From Ktedonobacterales bacterium (GTDB lineage: Bacteria; Chloroflexota; Ktedonobacteria; Ktedonobacterales; JADMIN01), in contig JANWHL010000300.1 of NCBI GenBank assembly GCA_025450405.1, positions 1 to 8,261 on the forward strand: a stretch of DNA of 8,261 nucleotides. The letters run 5' to 3'. The notes beneath the pieces are model-generated. The model was not told where the DNA came from. It worked only from the letters and a program-made list of their open reading frames with translations, and did not search any database. The position numbers and the translations under genes are program-made. How positions within the stretch are numbered: the first letter of the stretch is position 1; each line of letters starts with the position of its first letter. This document shows positions 1 through 3,797 of the stretch, piece by piece.

Positions 1-159
1 AGCGTATGCCGGCTGGCAGTCACCGGGTGCTTGCGTGCGCTCTTACGCCTGACTCCGCGCGGTTCGCCGCGCCATACCTGGCAACACCTGGCACGGCTGT
101 TTCAGCGGAAGCGCGGAGCCTACAACCGCTTCAAAAATGGTCAGAATACAATGGGCTGA
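1..159 (+). CDS. Possible 3' end of a rightward gene entering from the left edge
   Basis: Frame 1 is open from the window edge to a TGA at 157-159, giving about 52 residues. Third codon positions are mostly G or C, which resembles coding sequence in this genome. The C-terminal part is basic and ends in YNRFKNGQNTMG. I do not recognise the family. Frame 3 is also open to about position 182, so open length alone is weak evidence. It may be the tail of a neighbouring gene, a decayed transposase end, or non-coding sequence. Confidence 0.2.
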   Translation, partial: SVCRLAVTGCLRALLRLTPRGSPRHTWQHLARLFQRKRGAYNRFKNGQNTMG

Positions 160-178
160 ATGAACAACCGCGACGGCA

Positions 179-328
179 TTAGGAGGTACGAGGCTGCGAC
201 TTCTTGGGCCAGAGCCGCGCCAGTTGCGCACGAATTCGTGCCCAGACCCCGTTGACGCTGGCCGGGATAATCGGCGCGGTGCGCTTGAGTCCCAACGTGA
301 TCGCTAACCATGAGTTCATGTCACGCAT
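179..328 (-). CDS. Small ORF of 49 aa, basic and Trp-containing, function unknown
   Basis: The ORF starts at an ATG whose first base is 328 and stops at TAA (179-181). A strong Shine-Dalgarno-like AGAGGTAGG lies at 340-332, correctly spaced before the ATG. The protein begins MRDMNSWLAITLGLKRTAPI and ends in a basic stretch containing RAQLARLWPKKSQ. A weakly hydrophobic N-terminal half followed by a cationic C-terminus suggests a peripheral membrane or nucleic-acid-binding microprotein, which is inference only. It follows yggT by 102 bp on the same strand, with a short GGCAC/GTGCC hairpin (400-413) in the gap. It may be the last gene of the GlsB-YggT cluster. No family is recognised. The start is supported mainly by the ribosome binding site. 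Confidence 0.5.
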   Translation of the reverse strand: MRDMNSWLAITLGLKRTAPIIPASVNGVWARIRAQLARLWPKKSQPRTS

Positions 329-430
329 GGTCCTACCTCTCGTCCCAATCTGGGAGCGATGTCAGTGCTGGCTTGATGCAAGTGATATGTACTCGATCTG
401 GCACCAGCGTGCCGACCGCCGCTCCGCGGG

Positions 431-865
431 TCAGATAGTGGTAGACGAGCGCCGCCGCCGCAATACCTCGACGACGCGCACGATCCCCCAGGCCAGCAGC
501 GCGTAGACAACGATGGCGAGCAGCGCGGCCAGATCGAGCACGCTCCCCTGGTTCCGCGCGTTGGGGAACACACCCTCGAAGAGCGCGACGAAGGGGGCGG
601 TCACCCCGTAGATCAAGCTCGTGAAGCCGGCGGCGGGGTTGGCGGCCAGGAGCTTCAAAACCAGCCGAATGGTGAGCAATGCGGCGATGATGCCAGTGAT
701 GAGGTAGACGATCTGCGGCACGCGATCGGGAGACCAGACCAGGCCGCCTGGCGCCTGCGACCGGAGCGGGGCGACCCGCTCGACCCGCTCCACTGGGCGA
801 ACGGCTTCGACAGGTAGTGCGGCTGCGCGCTGCGGGCCGGGTTGGCGATATTCGACGGGTTCCAT
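431..865 (-). CDS. YggT family integral membrane protein
   Basis: A 144-aa protein. Residues 1-47 are a Pro/Arg/Val-rich hydrophilic N-terminus. A first transmembrane segment lies near residues 50-73 (IVYLITGIIAALLTIRLVL). A conserved-looking NPAAGFTSLIYGVTAPFVALF stretch follows at about 76-96. A second transmembrane segment lies near 109-129, and the protein ends in a basic RRRR tail. This matches the YggT/Ycf19 layout. YggT proteins are small membrane proteins linked in various bacteria to osmotic tolerance, cell division placement or cofactor assembly in plastids, and their biochemical role is not settled. The ATG at 865 is preceded by AAAGAGAA. The gene lies 117 bp downstream of the 131-aa ORF and is co-directional. 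The extended N-terminus is longer than in the compact family members and is probably cytoplasmic. Confidence 0.88.
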   Translation of the reverse strand: MEPVEYRQPGPQRAAALPVEAVRPVERVERVAPLRSQAPGGLVWSPDRVPQIVYLITGIIAALLTIRLVLKLLAANPAAGFTSLIYGVTAPFVALFEGVFPNARNQGSVLDLAALLAIVVYALLAWGIVRVVEVLRRRRSSTTI

Positions 866-895
866 GTTGGTGGTTCTCTTTCATGGTTTCGTGGC

Positions 896-915
896 CCGCT
901 CGCACAGGCGAGCGG
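896..915 (-). other. GC-rich stem-loop upstream of the YggT gene
   Basis: A perfect 7-bp stem, CCGCTCG (896-902) with CGAGCGG (909-915), has a 6-nt loop. It sits between the 131-aa ORF and the YggT gene. No T-run follows on either strand, so a classic intrinsic terminator is unlikely. RNA processing, mRNA stabilisation or partial transcription attenuation are alternatives. Confidence 0.4.
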
Positions 916-982
916 AAACGATGGAGGCGTGGGTGACATCGAGCAGGTCGGCAGACGACGAACGCACCAGACGCTCACGTCC

Positions 983-1378
983 CTAACGGAATGCCGTCGC
1001 CAGGCGGCCAGCGATACGGGTCAGCCAGGTGAAGACCGCGGCAGTGCCAGTCTGTGCGACCGCTGTGAGCCGCACCTGGGTAGAGCCGGCCCCACGCGAG
1101 TCCATCCCGGGCGAGTCCATCCCAGCGGGGGCAACGTCGCCTGGTCGCTGAATGGTTGGCGACACATAGCTGATGATCAGATGCTGCCGCGGCGGTGTGC
1201 TGAACTCGCGCTGAAAGAAGCGCAGGGAAGCCTTGAGGCCACGATGCGCCAAGCCGTCCGTGTGTTCGATGGTGTAGTGGGTATGGACATACAGCGCCTG
1301 GGCGTCTTTGCTGAACGCTCGATATGACGCATACTCGCGCATGAAGCGCTGGATCGGCGGGGTGAGAATCGGCTGCAT
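983..1378 (-). CDS. Hypothetical protein, 131 aa, unrecognised family
   Basis: The ORF starts with ATG at 1378, preceded by TTAGGA about ten bases upstream, and ends at 983. Residues 1-75 look like a folded, protein-like domain containing FMREYASYRAFSKDAQALYV, a His-rich HTHYTIEHTDGLAHRG and then a hydrophobic HLIISYVSP strand. A low-complexity linker with a tandem GMDSP/GMDSR repeat follows. The C-terminal segment is mildly hydrophobic and ends AGRLATAFR, possibly an amphipathic helix. An overlapping ORF in another frame covers the same stretch, but its composition looks less protein-like. The gene lies between the GlsB-type gene (108 bp upstream) and the YggT gene, co-directional with both. 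Its function is unknown. The His-rich segment could bind metal or a nucleotide, but no motif is diagnostic. Confidence 0.55.
   Translation of the reverse strand: MQPILTPPIQRFMREYASYRAFSKDAQALYVHTHYTIEHTDGLAHRGLKASLRFFQREFSTPPRQHLIISYVSPTIQRPGDVAPAGMDSPGMDSRGAGSTQVRLTAVAQTGTAAVFTWLTRIAGRLATAFR
1096..1123 (-). repeat. Two-copy tandem repeat of period 15 inside the hypothetical gene
   Basis: The 13-mer GCGAGTCCATCCC occurs at 1096-1108 and 1111-1123 on the plus strand. The 15-bp period equals five codons and encodes GMDSP followed by GMDSR. The in-frame period agrees with the 131-aa ORF being translated, though two copies are weak support. Confidence 0.6.
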
Positions 1379-1448
1379 GGTACGTGGTCCTAACTTGGGG
1401 AACAGATGGGACGATGGGAGCAGCCGAGGGCAACCCGGCCGATCAAGT

Positions 1449-1470
1449 CCTGGCGGACGCGGCCGCCAGG
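1449..1470 (-). other. 8-bp stem-loop between the GlsB-type gene and the 131-aa ORF
   Basis: CCTGGCGG (1449-1456) pairs perfectly with CCGCCAGG (1463-1470) around a 6-nt loop. It begins 17 nt past the GlsB-type stop codon. No U-tract follows, so it is more likely a processing or 3'-end stabilising hairpin, or an inefficient terminator, than a full stop. Confidence 0.45.
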
Positions 1471-1486
1471 GTCACGGCGTGGATGC

Positions 1487-1801
1487 CTACGTGGTGCTGG
1501 TGTGTGTCCGGCGCCGGCCGTCGAACAGCCCCACGACGAGGAGCAGAATAACCGCCCCGACGAAGGCCACCACCAAGCTGCTGACGTTGAAGCCGGTGAA
1601 CCCGCCGGTAGCACTGAAGACAGAAGGCAGCAGCAACGAGAGCAGCAGGCCGCCGAGGAAGGCGCCGACGACGCCAATAAGGATATTACCGAGCAAGCCC
1701 AAGCCGCTCCCGCGGACGACGAGGCTAGCGAGCCAGCCCGCCAGGCCTCCCACGAGGACCCATACCAAGAGGGCCGTATAGGAAATGTGGATGTCTAACA
1801 T
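1487..1801 (-). CDS. GlsB/YeaQ/YmgE family (transglycosylase-associated) membrane protein
   Basis: A 104-aa, very hydrophobic protein with three predicted membrane helices near residues 8-28, 33-58 and 75-93. Glycine-rich signatures include GGLAGWLAS and GNILIGVVGAFLGG, and a short basic tail (GRRRTHTSTT) ends the protein. This is the typical size and pattern of the transglycosylase-associated protein family (GlsB, YeaQ, YmgE), small envelope proteins often tied to general stress responses. The molecular role is not established, and the name does not imply enzyme activity. The ATG at 1801 is preceded by an AGGAGC ribosome binding site six bases upstream. It is the first gene of the leftward cluster and faces the divergent TetR gene, whose candidate operators lie 160-235 bp upstream. 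Confidence 0.9.
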   Translation of the reverse strand: MLDIHISYTALLVWVLVGGLAGWLASLVVRGSGLGLLGNILIGVVGAFLGGLLLSLLLPSVFSATGGFTGFNVSSLVVAFVGAVILLLVVGLFDGRRRTHTSTT

Positions 1802-1963
1802 GTTGGATGCTCCTGCTCGCGACTTGAGATGGACTTGGTCTGTCGAAACGACCGGTCGGGAAGGTGGTTAGGATCGCTCCACGCCGTCTGGAGGAAAGGG
1901 CCTGAGCTCCCGCACAGGCCAGAGATCCGTACCCAATGCCGCGATATGGCGGGCTGATATCTA

Positions 1964-1978
1964 TTGACTTTCGTTCGA
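1964..1978 (-). promoter_or_regulatory. Candidate TetR operator, copy A
   Basis: Read on the minus strand this is TCGAACGAAAGTCAA, matching the consensus TTGAACRRAAGTCAA at 14 of 15 positions. The TYGA-N7-TCAA half-sites form a partial dyad, the common shape of TetR-family operators. Copy A lies 36 bp from copy B in opposite orientation. It would sit just downstream of the predicted minus-strand start site, where binding could act as a roadblock. That it is an operator is inference. Confidence 0.5.
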
Positions 1979-1985
1979 TACTTCA

Positions 1986-2014
1986 ACTCTACCATGTATT
2001 TGAACAAAAGTCAA
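1986..2014 (-). promoter_or_regulatory. Candidate promoter for the GlsB-YggT cluster
   Basis: On the minus strand, -35 TTGACT (2014-2009) is followed by a 17-bp spacer and -10 TAGAGT (1991-1986). The -35 is one base off the sigma-70 consensus TTGACA, and the -10 is moderate. The -35 lies inside operator copy B, so a bound repressor would block polymerase. The implied leader to the GlsB-type ATG is about 180 nt. Confidence 0.45.
2000..2014 (+). promoter_or_regulatory. Candidate TetR operator, copy B
   Basis: TTGAACAAAAGTCAA, with perfect outer TTGA-N7-TCAA half-sites. It overlaps the -35 of the leftward promoter. Copy C begins exactly 22 bp further on, about two helical turns, so two dimers would sit on the same face of the DNA. 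Confidence 0.55.
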
Positions 2015-2021
2015 TAGACTG

Positions 2022-2036
2022 TTGAACGGAAGTCAA
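2022..2036 (+). promoter_or_regulatory. Candidate TetR operator, copy C
   Basis: TTGAACGGAAGTCAA, the same orientation as copy B with two substitutions in the centre. It contains the TTGAAC proposed as the -35 of the rightward tetR promoter, which would allow autorepression. Confidence 0.55.
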
Positions 2037-2050
2037 TTTCGTGATAAGAT
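2022..2050 (+). promoter_or_regulatory. Candidate promoter for the TetR gene
   Basis: -35 TTGAAC (2022-2027), a 17-bp spacer, then -10 TAAGAT (2045-2050). Both hexamers match sigma-70 at four of six positions. The predicted leader is about 230 nt, unusually long for a TetR gene, so another start site nearer 2289 cannot be excluded. Confidence 0.35.
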
Positions 2051-2242
2051 CATTCCGACTGGCGGACTTCCACTCACCCGCAGCGCGTGTCTTCCCGCTC
2101 GGTCTCGGTCCCAGCGAAGCGGCTCAGTGAGAAGGCAGTGACTGGCGCGAGACACTCACTCTCGGCTCGCTTGAGCCCATCTGAAGCCATCTTGCCGGGA
2201 GAGCCTTTTTAAGCGCCTGTCCACTGAAAAGCTGTTTTGAGT

Positions 2243-2278
2243 ACCGGCGTTTGCAGGCCGGTCCAGGCACAACCTGCG
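2243..2278 (+). promoter_or_regulatory. Competing hairpins just before the tetR ribosome binding site
   Basis: ACCGGC (2243-2248) can pair with GCCGGT (2257-2262). Alternatively TTGCAGG (2251-2257) can pair with CCTGCGA (2273-2279) with one G-U, bringing the stem up to the GAGGAG ribosome binding site at 2278-2283. The two stems exclude each other. A regulatory role is speculative, and the stems are short. Confidence 0.25.
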
Positions 2279-2288
2279 AGGAGAGATC

Positions 2289-2990
2289 GTGAACACCGAC
2301 GAGCGCGCGCTCCGTCCAGACGCGTCCACCAGCAATGCTCCACAAAGGAAGCGGGCGCGCCTCGCACGCGAAGAGCGTATCCAGCGCATCCTCGCCGTGA
2401 GCCAGCGCCTCTTTTCCACCCATGCTTATGATGCGATTGCCATTGAGGACCTTGCCGCCGCGGTGGGCATGTCCAAAGGGCTGCTCTACCACTACTTCGC
2501 GAGCAAACGCGAACTCTATGTGGCTACCGTGCGCCATGTGCTGGCCCAGATGCTCCAATTTACCTATCTCCACCCAGATCTGCATGCTGGTCTCTCGGAG
2601 GTGTTGTCACTCTTTGAGCAGTACCCCGGCTTGGGTAAGATGGTGTTGCGCGGGGGGATCGGGGCGGATGCGGAGGTGGACGCGCTGCTGAGTGTGTTCC
2701 GCCAGCAGCAACTGGATGGGGTGTACCGTGGCCTGGGCTTCTCAGGCAACCAGCCACTGGTTCTGCTCGGCCTGCGTGGCTGGTTGAGCTTTCTAGAAGA
2801 GATCTGTCTTCAGTGGGTCGTCCAGCCGGATGTGAACCGCGAGCAGGTCGTCCTCCTCCTCGAACACAGCTTGCACGCCATCCTCACGACGACGATCTCG
2901 ACCGTGCCAGCTCTGGCAGTTCAGATGTCTGCAGAGAACTCGCCGGTTGAGCGGGTGGGGGTCGCGGGCAGCGACAGCGAGCATGACTAA
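2289..2990 (+). CDS. TetR/AcrR family transcriptional regulator
   Basis: A 233-aa protein starting at GTG, preceded by GAGGAG with a 5-nt spacer. Residues 1-25 form a hydrophilic, basic arm. Residues 26-77 are a typical TetR DNA-binding domain: REERIQRILAVSQRLF, then the helix-turn-helix EDLAAAVGMSKGLLYHYFAS, then KRELY. The rest is the variable all-helical ligand-binding and dimerisation domain, about 150 residues long. It gives no clear hint of its ligand. TetR proteins usually repress and are released by a small molecule. The three-copy motif in the divergent upstream region suggests control of its own gene and of the GlsB-YggT cluster. The last 30 residues are polar and probably disordered. 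The family is secure; target and ligand are inference or unknown. Confidence 0.93.
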   Translation: MNTDERALRPDASTSNAPQRKRARLAREERIQRILAVSQRLFSTHAYDAIAIEDLAAAVGMSKGLLYHYFASKRELYVATVRHVLAQMLQFTYLHPDLHAGLSEVLSLFEQYPGLGKMVLRGGIGADAEVDALLSVFRQQQLDGVYRGLGFSGNQPLVLLGLRGWLSFLEEICLQWVVQPDVNREQVVLLLEHSLHAILTTTISTVPALAVQMSAENSPVERVGVAGSDSEHD

Positions 2991-3019
2991 TCACGGCACC
3001 AACTCAGGCATATAATAGA

Positions 3020-3038
3020 GCGGCGCGTGGAATGCCGC
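3020..3038 (-). terminator. Possible terminator after the uracil-DNA glycosylase gene
   Basis: GCGGC (3020-3024) pairs with GCCGC (3034-3038) around a 9-nt loop in the 69-bp gap between the convergent tetR and glycosylase genes. On the minus strand the stem is followed by TCTATTATAT, a weak U-rich tract 22 nt past the glycosylase stop. The stem is short, so efficiency is doubtful. Confidence 0.35.
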
Positions 3039-3059
3039 AAACATAGGGCCACCTGCGCG

Positions 3060-3734
3060 CTAGAACAGCGAGAGTTGCTGCGGCGCGGGTGGCTCGTCCG
3101 GCTTGTCTGGCGTGTCATCCTGGCCGGCGGGCGCATTGCCCACCTTGCCCTGCGCCGCCAGCTCGCGCGCCAGCTTGAGCGCGGCGGGCACCGCCGTGCG
3201 GAAGTCTTCCAGCGCGACGGTGCGCAGCGTCTGCTGGTGCAGCGCGGCGGCGGGGTGATACATCGTCACCACCACGCGCCGGTCCAGCACCTTGTACTGG
3301 CCGTGAATCTTGCTGATGCTGGCGCCCTGGATGAAGCGCGCCATCGAGAAGCGCCCCAGTGTGACGATCACTTTGGGGTTGATGGCCGCGATCTGGCGCG
3401 TCAGGTAGTCCGAGCAGGCTTTGATCTCCTCCGGCAGGGGATCGCGGTTCTCCGGCGGGCGGTGCTTGACGACGTTGGTGATGAACACCTCGTCACGCTT
3501 GAGGCCCGCCGCTTCCAGCAATTCGTTGAGGAAGCCACCGGCCTGGCCGACAAACGGACGGCCCAGCCGGTCCTCGTTGAAGCCGGGTCCCTCGCCGATC
3601 AGCATCACCTCGGCCTGGGGGTTGCCCTCGCCGGGCACACCATTCTTGGTGCCCACATGCAGCACACAGTTGGTGCAGGCGCGCACCTCGGCGGCGACCT
3701 GTTCGAGGACGGTGAGCGGTTCCGCGCTGGACAT
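3060..3734 (-). CDS. Family 4 (UDGa-type) uracil-DNA glycosylase with a C-terminal clamp-binding motif
   Basis: A 224-aa protein that removes uracil from DNA to start base-excision repair. The ATG at 3734 is preceded by AGGAGGG six bases upstream; the frame is open further upstream, but the protein family begins here. Motif A is GEGPGFNED (residues 47-55), followed by GRPFVGQAG (58-66). The later catalytic-site motif is HPAAAL (160-165). Family 4 enzymes carry a 4Fe-4S cluster on four Cys. Here C20, C23 and C107 are present, but His91 (KHRPPENR) occupies the expected third Cys position. Residues 195-219 are a flexible Pro/Asp-rich linker ending in QLSLF (220-224), the consensus bacterial sliding-clamp-binding pentapeptide. 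The gene lies 58 bp downstream of pnp and is co-directional. Family assignment is strong; the clamp contact is inference from the motif. Confidence 0.93.
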   Translation of the reverse strand: MSSAEPLTVLEQVAAEVRACTNCVLHVGTKNGVPGEGNPQAEVMLIGEGPGFNEDRLGRPFVGQAGGFLNELLEAAGLKRDEVFITNVVKHRPPENRDPLPEEIKACSDYLTRQIAAINPKVIVTLGRFSMARFIQGASISKIHGQYKVLDRRVVVTMYHPAAALHQQTLRTVALEDFRTAVPAALKLARELAAQGKVGNAPAGQDDTPDKPDEPPAPQQLSLF

Positions 3735-3766
3735 CGGCGTCCCTCCTGGTGGGTGGTGGTGGGTAA

Positions 3767-3797
3767 TGGCGGCGGACGTTCGGCGAACGCCCCTACG
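3767..3797. repeat. Intergenic 31-bp direct repeat, copy 1
   Basis: The sequence runs from TGGCGGCGGACGTTCGG to CCCCTACG and differs from copy 2 at one base. Its core CGTTCGGCGAACG is an inverted repeat around a single G. On the minus strand its CGTAGGGG end supplies the TAG stop of pnp (3793-3795). It lies just upstream of the glycosylase gene. It looks like a REP-type short palindromic repeat, though genome copy number cannot be judged here. Confidence 0.8.

Larger units (their letters stand above)
1802..2288. other. 487-bp divergent intergenic region between the GlsB-type and TetR genes
   Basis: No convincing gene is present. The central part (1961-2050) is clearly more AT-rich than its surroundings. 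It carries three copies of a 15-bp motif and two candidate promoters pointing outward. The stretch 2051-2288 would be a long tetR leader. It contains a GGCTC/GAGCC hairpin at 2164-2177, a second GAGCC followed by five T residues at 2201-2210, and a hairpin near the ribosome binding site. The stretch 1802-1960 would be the long leader of the GlsB-type gene. Confidence 0.7.

Noticed and set aside
43..231. A 62-codon minus-strand ORF at the left edge
   Set aside because: It starts with GTG without a ribosome binding site, overlaps the better supported 49-aa ORF in another frame, and has no recognisable features.
333..905. A 190-codon minus-strand ORF overlapping the YggT gene
   Set aside because: It is an out-of-frame, Arg/Ala-rich shadow of the YggT gene, which has clear membrane segments in its own frame.
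1795..2007. A 70-codon minus-strand ORF between the GlsB-type gene and the operators
   Set aside because: It begins inside the operator and promoter region and overlaps the GlsB-type start and ribosome binding site, and its sequence resembles no protein.
3011..3016. A perfect TATAAT after tetR
   Set aside because: No acceptable -35 lies 16-18 bp upstream, and no plus-strand gene follows. On the minus strand it forms part of the tail of a possible terminator.
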